64,000 nt of DNA from Treponema sp. UBA4873 (GTDB taxonomy: Bacteria; Spirochaetota; Spirochaetia; Treponematales; Treponemataceae), in the NCBI GenBank assembly GCA_002399405.1, contig DHDP01000012.1:1-64000 (forward strand), written 5' to 3'. Positions 7,866 through 17,165 of this stretch are shown here, piece by piece. The notes below the pieces were generated by a model. That model saw only the letters and a list, made by a program, of their open reading frames with translations. It had not been told where the DNA came from and did no database searches. The stretch's first letter is position 1, and every line of letters begins with the position of its first letter. The translations under genes were made by a program, and so were the position numbers.

Positions 7866-9056
7866 ATGGTAGCAGAACATATTAAACAACTCGTAGAGAG
7901 CCCGACTGCGGGAGTTATCCGCAGGATGTTTGAAGAGGGCGCAGTGCTCAAACAGAAGTACGGTGCGGAAAACGTATATGATTTCAGTCTCGGCAACCCG
8001 GATCTTGATCCGCCGGAGCAGGTCGTACAGGCCATACTGAAAACCGCGCAGGACACGACGCACGGATGCCACGGATACATGCCGAACGCAGGGTATCCCG
8101 CGGCACGCGACGCTATGGCAAAGAAGACGTCTCTTGAGCAGGGAATATCCGTCCCGGGAAGTAATATCATTATGTCGGTCGGAGCCGCAGGTGCGCTCAA
8201 CGCGGCGCTCAAGGCGCTGTTGAATCCGGGCGACGAAGTAATAGTCCCGTGCCCGTACTTTACCGAATACGATCACTATATTCACAACCATAACGGCGAA
8301 ATACACCGCGTATCGACAAAGGCTGATTTTTCACTCGATACTGACGCAATTGCCGCAGCGCTCAGTGAAGTGACGGCGGCCGTCATTATCAACTCGCCGA
8401 ATAATCCGACCGGACATATTTATTCCGACGCGGATATTGCAGCGCTTGCCGCCGTACTCAACGCGCACGGAAAGAAAACCGGCCGGTATCCGTACATTAT
8501 CTGCGACGAACCGTACCGTGCGATTACGTACGGCGGAAAAAAGGTTGCATCCGTTTTCCCCGCCTATGAAAACACCGTCGTCGTGACGTCTTTCGCAAAA
8601 AACCTGAGCCTTCCCGGCGAGCGCATCGGCTACATAGCGCTTAATCCCGCGTGCAGGGAATCGAAGGATTTTCTTGCCGCGGCTGTTTTTGCAACCCGCG
8701 TGCTCGGTTACGTAAACGCGCCTGCGTTCTTCCAGAAAGTCGTGACGGAATCGTGGGATGCGGTGTGCGATTACTCACTGTACGAGAAACGGTGTAAGGA
8801 ACTTACGGAAATCATGGACTACGCGGGATTCAGCTACGCGCGGCCGGACGGAGCGTTTTATTTATTCGTAAAAGTACCGGAGGAATGGAACGGCGACGAC
8901 ATGGCGTTTACCGATCATCTTAAAAAGTACAACATTCTGTGCGCACCGGGGAGCGGATTCGGCGGAAAAGGCTGGTTCCGCATAGCGTACTGCGTTTCGG
9001 AAAAAACGATACTTAATTCGAAGGAAGCTTTTTACAAAGCTGCCCGTGAAAAGTAA
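7866..9056 (+). CDS. Pyridoxal-phosphate aminotransferase, class I/II (aspartate aminotransferase-like)
   Basis: 396 residues, usual length for fold type I aminotransferases. Features in order: YDFSLGNPDLDPP (about 37-49), the Gly-rich GAAGALNAALKALLNPGDEV (about 105-125), NSPNNPTGHIYS, DEPYRAI, the PLP-binding Lys in SFAKNLSLPGERIGY, and a C-terminal WFRIAYCVS containing the carboxylate-binding Arg. It transfers amino groups between an amino acid and a 2-oxo acid; the exact substrate cannot be read. TATACT lies 7 bases upstream of the ATG and there is no Shine-Dalgarno, suggesting a leaderless mRNA. It is preceded by the hairpin-repeat array. Confidence 0.85.
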   Translation: MVAEHIKQLVESPTAGVIRRMFEEGAVLKQKYGAENVYDFSLGNPDLDPPEQVVQAILKTAQDTTHGCHGYMPNAGYPAARDAMAKKTSLEQGISVPGSNIIMSVGAAGALNAALKALLNPGDEVIVPCPYFTEYDHYIHNHNGEIHRVSTKADFSLDTDAIAAALSEVTAAVIINSPNNPTGHIYSDADIAALAAVLNAHGKKTGRYPYIICDEPYRAITYGGKKVASVFPAYENTVVVTSFAKNLSLPGERIGYIALNPACRESKDFLAAAVFATRVLGYVNAPAFFQKVVTESWDAVCDYSLYEKRCKELTEIMDYAGFSYARPDGAFYLFVKVPEEWNGDDMAFTDHLKKYNILCAPGSGFGGKGWFRIAYCVSEKTILNSKEAFYKAAREK

Positions 9057-9109
9057 ATTCGTGCCTCACGGTGCGAAGATTCTGTGTAATTTTTTATAGG
9101 AGGACGGAT

Positions 9110-10585
9110 ATGAAAATACTGATGATATCTGCAGAGGCTGTGCCTTTTGCTAAAACCGGCGGACTGGCCGACGCTGTTTCGGCTATGGCGATCGCGTTGA
9201 GCAGACTCGGACACGACGTTCGTATCGTTCTTCCGCGGTATTACCGGATAGACCGGAGAAATCTTACGCCGCTTCCGGGAGCGCTCGGTATTGCGGCAGG
9301 TCAGACGGAAGCGTGGGCCGGTCTGTATATGACCGAAATGCCCGGCTGTCCCGAAGTTACCGTCTATTTCATCGACCACGAGCAGGCCTTCGGCCGCGAC
9401 GGAATTTACGGAACTAAGTCAGAGAGTGACTTTCACGACAATCCGTACCGGTTCGCGCTTTTATGTCACGGCGCATTCCAGATATGCCGGAGGCTCGGCT
9501 GGTATCCCGATATTGTGCACGCACACGACTGGTCGGCCGGGCTCGCCCCGATTATCCTCAAACACGTCGTGAGAAACGGGCCGTTCGAAAATACGGCCAG
9601 CGTCCTTACCATACATAACCTCGGCTATCAGGGGCAGTACGGCAAAGATTCGTTTCCCGCGCTCGGCGTAGACTGGGGGTTGTATTACGGAGCGGGACTT
9701 GAGCACAACGGCGGAATAAATCTGCTGCAGGGTGGCGTATCTTCGGCGGATATGATTACGACTGTCTCTCCTACGTATGCGCGCGAGATACAGACTATGG
9801 AAGGCGGATTCGGCATGGACGGGCTGCTGCGTGTGAGAGGCGACGTCGTCCGCGGTATCCTCAACGGTGCCGATCTGAAAGCGTGGAATCCTAAGACTGA
9901 TAAGCTTATCCCCTCAAATTTCGACGAGAAATCCCTTGAGAATAAAGCGGTCTGCAAAGCGGCGCTTCAGAAAAAACTCGGACTTCCCGTCAGAGCGGAC
10001 GTTCCCGTCATAGGAATAGTTACACGGCTTGTCGACCAGAAGGGAATTGCGGAACTGTTTGCGCCGTCGTACGGCTGCATGTACCGCATGTGTTCCCAGG
10101 TAGACCTGCAGTTCGCCGTACTCGGGAGCGGCGAGAAGTGGTGCGAGGATGAAATCCGTACGCTTCAGACAAAACTTCCGAACATGCGCGCGTATATCGG
10201 CTATGACGAACAGCTGAGCCATCTTATCGAGGCCGGCAGCGACTTTTTCCTTATGCCGTCAAAATACGAGCCGTGCGGCCTGAATCAGATGTATTCGCTG
10301 CTGTACGGAACGCTTCCGATTGTGCACCGCACCGGCGGACTTACCGATACGGTGGAAAACTACAACGAGCACACCGGCGAAGGAACGGGCTTTATGTTCG
10401 ACAGTCTTACCCCCGATGCTGTTTTCAACACGACAGGCTGGGCCGTCTACGCGTATTACAACAGAAAAGAACACATAAAAAAAATGCAGGAACGCGGTAT
10501 GAAAAAAGATTTCTCGTGGGAGCGTTCCGCCAGAGCATACGAAAGAGTATATACGGAAGCGTTAGCCCGGGGCATAAAAAAATAA
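9110..10585 (+). CDS. glgA: Glycogen synthase (GT5)
   Basis: 491 residues, typical for bacterial GlgA. N-terminus MKILMISAEAVPFAKTGGLA carries the KTGGL ADP-glucose-binding motif; further landmarks are HAHDWSAGL, TIHNLGYQG, the C-terminal GT-B domain with TRLVDQKGI, and the catalytic KYEPCGLNQM. It elongates alpha-1,4-glucan from ADP-glucose. The start at 9110 is chosen over an upstream in-frame ATG because AGGAGGA lies just before it and the family begins MKIL. A second, more divergent GT5 gene opens at 62571. It is followed by an Mn2+ riboswitch for mntP, so glgA probably ends its own transcript. Confidence 0.93.
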   Translation: MKILMISAEAVPFAKTGGLADAVSAMAIALSRLGHDVRIVLPRYYRIDRRNLTPLPGALGIAAGQTEAWAGLYMTEMPGCPEVTVYFIDHEQAFGRDGIYGTKSESDFHDNPYRFALLCHGAFQICRRLGWYPDIVHAHDWSAGLAPIILKHVVRNGPFENTASVLTIHNLGYQGQYGKDSFPALGVDWGLYYGAGLEHNGGINLLQGGVSSADMITTVSPTYAREIQTMEGGFGMDGLLRVRGDVVRGILNGADLKAWNPKTDKLIPSNFDEKSLENKAVCKAALQKKLGLPVRADVPVIGIVTRLVDQKGIAELFAPSYGCMYRMCSQVDLQFAVLGSGEKWCEDEIRTLQTKLPNMRAYIGYDEQLSHLIEAGSDFFLMPSKYEPCGLNQMYSLLYGTLPIVHRTGGLTDTVENYNEHTGEGTGFMFDSLTPDAVFNTTGWAVYAYYNRKEHIKKMQERGMKKDFSWERSARAYERVYTEALARGIKK

Positions 10586-10607
10586 TGATGACGTACGCCA
10601 CACGTAT

Positions 10608-10640
10608 TTGACAAGTGTCGTTTTTTTGTGTACCTTATAA
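10608..10640 (+). promoter_or_regulatory. Candidate promoter for the mntP riboswitch transcript
   Basis: TTGACA at 10608-10613 and TTATAA at 10635-10640. The spacing (21 bp) is longer than ideal, so the -10 assignment is uncertain, but the pair lies directly before the riboswitch. Confidence 0.4.
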
Positions 10641-10642
10641 AA

Positions 10643-10755
10643 ACATAAGGGAGTAGTCGGCACCTCGTGTGCGATGCTGTCAACATACTGGAACTTATCC
10701 TGGCATCATCTGAATGACGAGACTTATCTGCGACAGCGGGTGAAGTCTCTTTTTT
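10643..10755 (+). promoter_or_regulatory. Mn2+-sensing yybP-ykoY riboswitch with intrinsic-terminator expression platform
   Basis: The 5' strand ATAAGGGAGTAG (10645-10656) and the 3' strand ACGAGACTTAT (10717-10727) form the P1 stem (ATAAG/CTTAT) flanking the conserved GGGAGTAG and GAGAC loops of the yybP-ykoY aptamer, with GTCAACATACTGG inside. The same GAGACTT (719-725) can pair instead with AAGTCTC (743-749), which is followed by six T: an intrinsic terminator. So ligand-stabilised P1 would block the terminator and switch on the downstream mntP. The class is known to bind Mn2+ and often controls Mn exporters, which fits the adjacent gene. Confidence 0.85.
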
Positions 10756-10797
10756 CTTCATATCCTGTTGCAATCAACATTTATGGAGAAAAAGCAG

Positions 10798-11355
10798 ATG
10801 AGCTTTCCTGAATTATTTATCATTGCAGTCGGGTTGTCTATGGATGCCTTTGCCGTATCAATATGCAAAGGTGCTTCTGTCCGGAAATTTCAAAAGAAAA
10901 ACGTTCTGATCAGCGGAGCCTATTTCGGCAGTTTTCAGGCTCTCATGCCCTTTCTGGGATATATATTAGGTACCCGTCTTCAGCACATGGTAGAAAGTAT
11001 TGATCATTGGATAGCGTTTGCACTGTTAGTTCTTATCGGTGTAAACATGATACACGAATCGCGGGAAAATGCCGGAACAATGAGGGATTCCTTCTCTTTC
11101 AGGACCATGTTTCCTCTTGCGGTGGCTACCAGCATCGACGCATTTGCAGTCGGTATAACATTTGCTTTTTTGAAAGTACAGATTATTCCGGCCGTCTGTT
11201 TTATTGGTATTGTCACGTTCGTATTGTCTGCAGCCGGAGTACTTATCGGCCGGACTTTTGCCGCAAAATACAAATCAAAGGCCGAACTGGCAGGCGGCAT
11301 CGTGCTGATTCTGATGGGCACAAAAATCCTCCTGCAGCACTTAGGCATTCTTTAA
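10798..11355 (+). CDS. mntP: Manganese efflux pump MntP
   Basis: 185 residues, the normal size. Two homologous halves each carry the family Asp motif: VGLSMDAFAVSICKGASVR (about 8-26) and ATSIDAFAVGITFAFLK (about 103-119). Six transmembrane helices are visible. The product exports Mn2+ across the inner membrane. I place the start at 10798 (MSFPELFIIAVGL) with GGAG nine bases upstream, rather than at 10768, because the family starts here. It is controlled by the riboswitch immediately upstream. Downstream is a convergent gene with a hairpin between. Confidence 0.93.
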   Translation: MSFPELFIIAVGLSMDAFAVSICKGASVRKFQKKNVLISGAYFGSFQALMPFLGYILGTRLQHMVESIDHWIAFALLVLIGVNMIHESRENAGTMRDSFSFRTMFPLAVATSIDAFAVGITFAFLKVQIIPAVCFIGIVTFVLSAAGVLIGRTFAAKYKSKAELAGGIVLILMGTKILLQHLGIL

Positions 11356-11380
11356 ACTGCGGAAGCATCACCCCGCCGTG

Positions 11381-11408
11381 CCTGAAACCGGCCGAGCCGC
11401 GTTTCAGG
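11381..11408. terminator. Hairpin between convergent mntP and the beta-propeller gene
   Basis: CCTGAAAC (11381-11388) and GTTTCAGG (11401-11408) form an 8-bp stem with a GC-rich loop that can itself pair (GGC/GCC). No T-run follows, so terminator function is uncertain. Confidence 0.4.
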
Positions 11409-11466
11409 GTCGCAAGTGATAAAATCAAGTTTTCAGATGGTACTTATACGCAAACCTGTGACAATA

Positions 11467-13380
11467 CTAGAATTCGTACCAGTTTCCGTCTTTCGTCAGG
11501 TACCAGTCCGCAAGAACCTGCCGGATGTCCGTATTGTACCACGATACGCTTCCGTCTTTGTTCAGCACGACAAGACGTGATTCATTCTGCGAAACTTTTA
11601 TCGGAAGAGATGCGGAGCGGTTGTACATAGTCGTTTTTCTGGTTGAAAGATTATAGGAAAATACTTTGTCCCGACCGATATTCGTATAGATTTCATTTTC
11701 ACGGAGATACGTAAAAGCGTCCGTATCCTCGTCGGCAAGGCTTAATAACGTCGTTGTCCGCATATTTTCAGGATTAAACGAGAAAAGGACCGTTTTCTTT
11801 GAGTTTTCATCCGATTCGACCGCAATACCGTACATGTTTTCGTCGGTGCTGCACAAAGCGTAAATGACGTTTCCGTCTATTTTTAACGGGACCGTTTCTT
11901 TCGTCGTCAAATTGACGCTCAGCAGAGGAGATGCGGGATTTGTCGCCGAAGACTTTGCGACGTACAATATGTCGCCGATGATGACGGCATCCTGCAGCGC
12001 GGCACCGGAATACAATTCTTCAAACTGCTGCGTGTCAAGATGGTACGCGTTCACATACATGTTGCTTTCCATTTCGAGAAGAATATTGCCGAATATGCGC
12101 ACCGACTGAACGTTCGTCTTCGGTGTAAACAGCGTCGCCATATTTTTTGTGTCAAGATCGAGCAGCTGCACCGGCCTGCGGGTTCCTCTGGACCAGAGTA
12201 TTACGCTGCTGCCGTATGCTGTAATCTGTGTCTGCCCCGGATTGTCTGCGCGCCTGTCGACGATTCCTTTGTCGTATGACGACTGATACACTGCGTTTTC
12301 CGTAAGAAAGTAAAAATCCTCTCCGGCGGGAGCCATATCGTATATTTTGTCGTAGATATCTTCCGTCAAAGGGTAGAAGGAAAGCAGCGCCGTATCAGGG
12401 GAATTGTCCGTGCGGAACAATGCGCCCGACTGCGAACCGAGCATAATGTATGAGCCTTCCTTCGCACCGCAGATGATTGTGTCGCCTGTAAGAGTCTTGA
12501 AATTCCTCACACTCTGAGGAGCGGAGACATTCTTGTTGTCAGGACCTGCAATCAGTTCCCTGAGCGCGTATCCGTTTCTGCCGTTGTTCTCAAGATAATA
12601 CAGATTCTTGTCGGTTTTGTCGGCAAGAATAATCGGACGGGAGGAAGAATAGGACGCAACAGTGCTGCCGCTGAGAGCGGAGACAACAAAGACCGTATCG
12701 TCCTTTACACCTGCAAGAAACATATCGTTATTGAACGTCGTGACGTGCGACAATCCGCTTTCCGTCGGAAATTTTCCTTTAAGTTTTCCCGTCTGCATGT
12801 TGAAGTAGGAGATTGTTCCGGCAGGAGAATACGTGCAGAGCGTTTTTTCCGAACTGCTTGTCGAGGCAAAAGAAAAAATACCGGTAGCGTCTTTTATTTT
12901 GTCGACGACCGTTCCGTCCGACGCGCGCATGAACACTGCTCCGTCGACGGCCGCCGTACCGACAATAAGGTACGTGCCGTTCGCGGAGAAGGTGAGCGAA
13001 GTGACCGAGTCGGAAAACCGGCGTGCGTATTTTCTCGAAAGCGTGTTGAAATCCCAGACGCTTACCCGGTTAATAAGACCGCTGTCGGTCTCGTACACTG
13101 CGATCAGATTTTTTTCCGGATATACGGCGGCAAGTTTTATCGGCAGCTCCGAAATCTGATAATGTTCTCCCTGATCGTCGTCCGTCCATTTTATGAGGAA
13201 ACCGTCTTCTCCAGCGCTGAAAAACGTTTTCAGGGAATTTCCGGAATTCGCGGAAACGACCGAAGAAACGACACTCTGATGGGACTGCGTCGATATATGC
13301 GACTGGGCGGAAAGCTGCAGAGAAAGCGCCGAAAAAGCCAAAGCAAGTAAAACTGATTTTCTCCGTAAATTCTTTTCCAT
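11467..13380 (-). CDS. Exported beta-propeller (WD40-like) protein
   Basis: 637 residues with a signal peptide (MEKNLRRKS, hydrophobic LLALAFSALSLQL, cleavage after SAQ around residue 26). The mature protein is a long series of short beta-strand repeats, e.g. FFSAGEDGFLIKWTDDD near residue 55 and VSVWDFNTLSRKYARRF, both WD40-like, suggesting a one- or two-propeller periplasmic scaffold. No catalytic residues seen. It starts 2 bp after the rseP stop, so it is the last gene of the rpsB-to-rseP operon. Role unknown; an envelope function linked to the S2P protease is plausible from context only. Confidence 0.7.
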   Translation of the reverse strand: MEKNLRRKSVLLALAFSALSLQLSAQSHISTQSHQSVVSSVVSANSGNSLKTFFSAGEDGFLIKWTDDDQGEHYQISELPIKLAAVYPEKNLIAVYETDSGLINRVSVWDFNTLSRKYARRFSDSVTSLTFSANGTYLIVGTAAVDGAVFMRASDGTVVDKIKDATGIFSFASTSSSEKTLCTYSPAGTISYFNMQTGKLKGKFPTESGLSHVTTFNNDMFLAGVKDDTVFVVSALSGSTVASYSSSRPIILADKTDKNLYYLENNGRNGYALRELIAGPDNKNVSAPQSVRNFKTLTGDTIICGAKEGSYIMLGSQSGALFRTDNSPDTALLSFYPLTEDIYDKIYDMAPAGEDFYFLTENAVYQSSYDKGIVDRRADNPGQTQITAYGSSVILWSRGTRRPVQLLDLDTKNMATLFTPKTNVQSVRIFGNILLEMESNMYVNAYHLDTQQFEELYSGAALQDAVIIGDILYVAKSSATNPASPLLSVNLTTKETVPLKIDGNVIYALCSTDENMYGIAVESDENSKKTVLFSFNPENMRTTTLLSLADEDTDAFTYLRENEIYTNIGRDKVFSYNLSTRKTTMYNRSASLPIKVSQNESRLVVLNKDGSVSWYNTDIRQVLADWYLTKDGNWYEF

Positions 13381-13382
13381 AA

Positions 13383-14507
13383 TTATCTACCCCTCAGAAT
13401 CGTACTGAAATAATGTATGTCGCTTGTCATACCGACGACGAAAAGAACTGCGATGAACGTCAGTCCGACATATTGAACGTAATACTGTATTTTCGGATGA
13501 ATCTGCCTGCGGATCAGCCATTCGACGAGCGCAAACAGAATAAGCCCTCCGTCGAGAACAGGAACAGGCAGCAGATTCATGATGAACAGCGATATGCTTA
13601 TGAACGCCATGAGGTCGAGCATTCCGGCCACTCCCTGCCGGGCTCCTGCGGAAAAACCTTCCTTTACCGTGCTGCCGAGCATATCAGTTATGCGGACGGG
13701 CCCTGAAAGCGCGTTCTGTACGTCTACGCCTTTGAAGAGTACGCCGATGCTTTTTACGGTAAGGGCGACGTACTGTCCCGTCTGCTTCAATCCCTGCCAG
13801 ACGGCGGGGAAGAACCAGTACCGCTGCGATTCATATTTTACCGGTTCCGTGCCGGCGACTGTTACGCCTATTTTTCCCGTTCCCTGCGATTTGTCGAAAT
13901 CGCTGTGCACCGAGAATGAAAGCGGTCTGCCGCCGCGGTCGACCGTAATTGTTAAATTCTCATCAGGATGCGAACTCACGATTTCAATAATATCGGAAAA
14001 ATCCCGGACTTTCTTTCTGTTGATCGATGTGACGATGTCGCCCGTTTTCATCCCGGCGTCGCGCGCAGCAGAATGTACTTCGGGATACACTTCGTCGACG
14101 AGCGTTATTTTAGCCGGATATGAATAATACGTATACCCGGTCATCGAAATAACGGTGAATGCGATACACGCAAATATCAGATTGAAAAACGGTCCCGCAA
14201 ATCCTATGAGGGCGCGCTTTCCCGGATGAATGCCGTACATGGAATCGGCCGTACCGTCGATGTGATTAAGCCCGGCGTCGAGCGCCTTCCGGAAATCCTG
14301 CTCTCCCTTCATGCCGCAGTAACCGCCGAGCGGAAGAATCGACAGGCGGTAATCAGTCGAACCGTACTTTTTATGAAGAATAACAGGTCCGAATCCTATG
14401 GAGAAACTTTCGACCGTTACGCCGAATAACTTTGCCGCGAGAAAATGTCCCAGCTCGTGAAAAAAAACGATGAACCCGAGACACAAAATACCGTATACCC
14501 ATTTCAT
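13383..14507 (-). CDS. rseP: Site-2 metalloprotease RseP
   Basis: 374 residues. HELGH at about residues 18-22 gives the zinc ligands, and VPVLDGGLILF near the C-terminus supplies the third ligand Asp (LDG motif). A single PDZ domain lies between (about 125-215, including GMKTGDIVTSINRKKVRDF). Four transmembrane segments are visible. The protein is shorter than the E. coli enzyme, which has two PDZ domains. It cleaves membrane-embedded regulators or signal-peptide remnants. The start codon overlaps the dxr stop by 4 bp, indicating translational coupling. Confidence 0.9.
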   Translation of the reverse strand: MKWVYGILCLGFIVFFHELGHFLAAKLFGVTVESFSIGFGPVILHKKYGSTDYRLSILPLGGYCGMKGEQDFRKALDAGLNHIDGTADSMYGIHPGKRALIGFAGPFFNLIFACIAFTVISMTGYTYYSYPAKITLVDEVYPEVHSAARDAGMKTGDIVTSINRKKVRDFSDIIEIVSSHPDENLTITVDRGGRPLSFSVHSDFDKSQGTGKIGVTVAGTEPVKYESQRYWFFPAVWQGLKQTGQYVALTVKSIGVLFKGVDVQNALSGPVRITDMLGSTVKEGFSAGARQGVAGMLDLMAFISISLFIMNLLPVPVLDGGLILFALVEWLIRRQIHPKIQYYVQYVGLTFIAVLFVVGMTSDIHYFSTILRGR

Positions 14508-15586
14508 ATCAACTGCTCCGCAAGCGTTCGTGCTTTTTTATCCATATCAAAAACGCTTTCAAAGCTGTCTGGTAACAGCGTCCAGTCGTTATCCAGAACT
14601 TTCCGCACGGTCCGTGCAATTGCCGGAAAGCTGATTTTTCCCGCAAGAAACGCGAGGGCCGCCGCTTCATTCGCCGCGTTATACGCTATCGTGTACGATC
14701 CGCCTTTTTCCGCAGCCTCATATGCGTAGGAGAGAAGGGGAAAGTCGGCAGTCCGCGGACGAAAGAACGTGAGCGACTTGTCGAACAGGTCGAACGGCTC
14801 AAGGTAATTGTGTACGTTTTCCGGCCATGTGAGCGCGGAAAGAATCGGATGTTTCATGTCGGGATCCGAAATCTGTCCGTACATCATGCCGTCGTTCGTT
14901 CGGACGAGCGAATGCACGATGCTCTGCGGATGCACGACCACTTTCACCCTGGCGGGAACGACGTCGAAAAGGCGGCATGCCTCAATCACTTCAAGCCCTT
15001 TGTTTGCAAGCGTTGCCGAATCGATTGTGATTTTTTTCCCCATCTTCCACGTCGGATGATTGAGCGCCTGAGCGACGGTAACATGCGAAAGCTGTTCCGC
15101 TGTGTATCCGCGGAACGGGCCGCCGCTCGCCGTAATGACAAGCTCCGAAACGCTGCCGCTCCCGATTTGTCCGATCAGATTGAAGAGCGCCGAATGTTCC
15201 GAATCGACGGGAAGAATGCGCGCATTGTTTTTTTCCGCGAGCGATTTAATAAGCGGCCATGCCATCACGACAGTCTCTTTGTTCGCAAGCGCAAGATCGA
15301 CTCCCGCTTCGAGAACAGTTTTCGAGGGAAGAAGACCGTCGCTGCCGGATATACCGTTTACGACGATGTCGGGCCGTGTTTCGATTATTAACTTTCGGAT
15401 ACAGTCGGGATCTTCGGAAGTGAGAGCGCCGGCACAGTTAAACTCCTGCGCAAGCGTCCGTACCTTTTCGCGGCTCGCGTGTGCGACAAGACCGCAGGCA
15501 CAGAACGATTCCGGCATATTCTTAATAATGGAAAGTGTGCTGGTTCCGATGGAACCCGTGCATCCGAGAACAAGAATTTTCTTCAT
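14504..15586 (-). CDS. dxr: 1-deoxy-D-xylulose 5-phosphate reductoisomerase
   Basis: 360 residues. N-terminal NADPH-binding VLGCTGSIGTSTLSI (residues 5-19), then PVDSEHSALFNL with the metal-binding Asp/Glu, the SASGGPFRG-type motif here read as TASGGPFRGYT, and NHPTWKMGKKITIDSATLANK. It converts DXP to MEP, the committed step of non-mevalonate isoprenoid synthesis. Its neighbours cdsA and uppS use phospholipid and isoprenoid substrates, which fits. It lies 5 bp behind cdsA and overlaps rseP by 4 bp. Confidence 0.95.
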   Translation of the reverse strand: MKKILVLGCTGSIGTSTLSIIKNMPESFCACGLVAHASREKVRTLAQEFNCAGALTSEDPDCIRKLIIETRPDIVVNGISGSDGLLPSKTVLEAGVDLALANKETVVMAWPLIKSLAEKNNARILPVDSEHSALFNLIGQIGSGSVSELVITASGGPFRGYTAEQLSHVTVAQALNHPTWKMGKKITIDSATLANKGLEVIEACRLFDVVPARVKVVVHPQSIVHSLVRTNDGMMYGQISDPDMKHPILSALTWPENVHNYLEPFDLFDKSLTFFRPRTADFPLLSYAYEAAEKGGSYTIAYNAANEAAALAFLAGKISFPAIARTVRKVLDNDWTLLPDSFESVFDMDKKARTLAEQLI

Positions 15587-15591
15587 CTTTT

Positions 15592-16440
15592 CTAGAAAAG
15601 TTCCACTCCGTAAAACAGGTGAAGCGCAACGTAGAATACGGGAGCGGAAAAGAGAACAGAGTCGATGGAATCAAGAACGCCGCCGCGTCCGGGCATGATA
15701 ACTCCGCTGTCCTTAACGTTCGCGCTTCTTTTAAAGACTGATTCGACAAGGTCGCCGACTATTGCCGACGTCGCAATGAGCGTGCCGAATATGACCGATT
15801 TCCACAATCCGCCGGGGAAAACCACAGGCCAGAGCCACTGAGTCAGAACTGCAGCTCCTATGCAGCCGATATATCCGCCGATAAAGCCCGCAGCGCTTTT
15901 GTTGGGACTCGCAGAGACTATGCCGCGGTTGTTTTTGCCGAAAAGCATTCCGAACAGCCACGCGGCCGAGTCGCAGATAAAAACCATGAACAGAAATACC
16001 GCAATATAGTATACGGCATAGTCGTCGATCGTCATGCGCGAAATAAAGGTAATAAGAAATCCGCAGTAAAAAACGATGAAAACGGAAAGCGCGACAGCCG
16101 TGTTCGAATGTTCGAACGTTTTTGCGGTAAGCACCTCGTATCCCATCAGTATGAGCGCTCCGAACATGAAAACCCAGCTTATGTAGCTGAACGGCAGGCC
16201 TAAAAGAATGAACACGTAGGTGGAGACGGGGAGAACGGCGGTCAGCGTTACGACGAGCGGTTTCGGAAGCATCGGACTGTTTTTTGCAAAGATATCGTAC
16301 AGTTCCATAGAACCGATGACAGAAAAAACAAAAATGACAATGTGAAGCGGAAGCTGATGGTACATTCGCAGAAAAACAAGCCCGAGGATTACCGGTAATC
16401 CGATAAAGAAGATTAAAAGCCGTTGTACAAGTTTACTCAT
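15592..16440 (-). CDS. cdsA: Phosphatidate cytidylyltransferase
   Basis: 282 residues, eight or so transmembrane helices. The C-terminal signature is intact: CDSAAWLFGMLFGKN followed by VSPNK-like SASPNKSAAGFIGG and, near the end, DLVESVFKRSANVKDSG and MPGRGGVLDSIDS. It makes CDP-diacylglycerol from CTP and phosphatidic acid in the inner membrane. Its start overlaps the uppS stop by 4 bp (ATGA). Confidence 0.93.
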   Translation of the reverse strand: MSKLVQRLLIFFIGLPVILGLVFLRMYHQLPLHIVIFVFSVIGSMELYDIFAKNSPMLPKPLVVTLTAVLPVSTYVFILLGLPFSYISWVFMFGALILMGYEVLTAKTFEHSNTAVALSVFIVFYCGFLITFISRMTIDDYAVYYIAVFLFMVFICDSAAWLFGMLFGKNNRGIVSASPNKSAAGFIGGYIGCIGAAVLTQWLWPVVFPGGLWKSVIFGTLIATSAIVGDLVESVFKRSANVKDSGVIMPGRGGVLDSIDSVLFSAPVFYVALHLFYGVELF

Positions 16441-17165
16441 CTGTGCTTTCCGTCCTGTGGCCCGGGAACAGCTCCGAACCGTCTGTTCCGTGCCTGGTAT
16501 TTTTCTATGTCGCTGTAAAATTCTTTTTCAGTATAATCCGGCCAGAGTGTGTCCGTAAACAGCAATTCTGCGTAGGAAGCGTGCCAGAGCAGAAAATTGC
16601 TCAGCCGCAGTTCGCCGCCCGTACGGATAAGGAGGTCTACGTCGGGAAGGCCGGGAACGTCGAATGAACGGGATACGGCTTCCTCGGTAATATCCTGCGG
16701 CAGCGTTCCCTGCGCAACAAGTTTCCTGATGCCGCGGATAATTTCGTCCCGGCCGCCGTAGTTAATCGCCATGACGAGCGTCGTCCCTGAAAAACCCGCA
16801 GTTTCTTCCATCGCGCGGCGGAGGTCGCTCTGAATATCGGCAGGGAGGCCGGAGGTATCCCCTATATGAAGAAGACGTATTTTATTTTTTTTGTAAAAGT
16901 CGAATTCCGCCTGCAGGTGATTTCTGATAAGGTTCATAAGATAGCCGACTTCATCCGCCGTCCGTTTCCAGTTTTCCGTGGAAAAAATATACAGCGTGAT
17001 GTATTTTATGCCGAGTCCGGCCGCAGCTCCGACAATTTCCTTGGCTTTAGTGAGCCCTGCATAATGCCCCATGCTGCGAGGTTTGTTCTGGTTTTTCGCC
17101 CACCTTCCGTTGCCGTCCATAATAATTGCGACGTGAGCGGGCAGATTGTTCATATCAACAGACAT
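16437..17165 (-). CDS. uppS: Undecaprenyl diphosphate synthase (isoprenyl transferase)
   Basis: 242 residues. The family signature HVAIIMDGNGRWAKNQ appears at residues 9-24 with the catalytic Asp and the phosphate-binding GNGR. Further conserved motifs: YITLYIFSTENWKR, AINYGGRDEI and the C-terminal DLLIRTGGELRLSNFLLW. It adds isopentenyl units to farnesyl diphosphate to make the lipid carrier for peptidoglycan. The start ATG shares one base with the frr stop (TGATG), and an internal Met (17153) is a possible alternative. Confidence 0.94.
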   Translation of the reverse strand: MSVDMNNLPAHVAIIMDGNGRWAKNQNKPRSMGHYAGLTKAKEIVGAAAGLGIKYITLYIFSTENWKRTADEVGYLMNLIRNHLQAEFDFYKKNKIRLLHIGDTSGLPADIQSDLRRAMEETAGFSGTTLVMAINYGGRDEIIRGIRKLVAQGTLPQDITEEAVSRSFDVPGLPDVDLLIRTGGELRLSNFLLWHASYAELLFTDTLWPDYTEKEFYSDIEKYQARNRRFGAVPGPQDGKHR

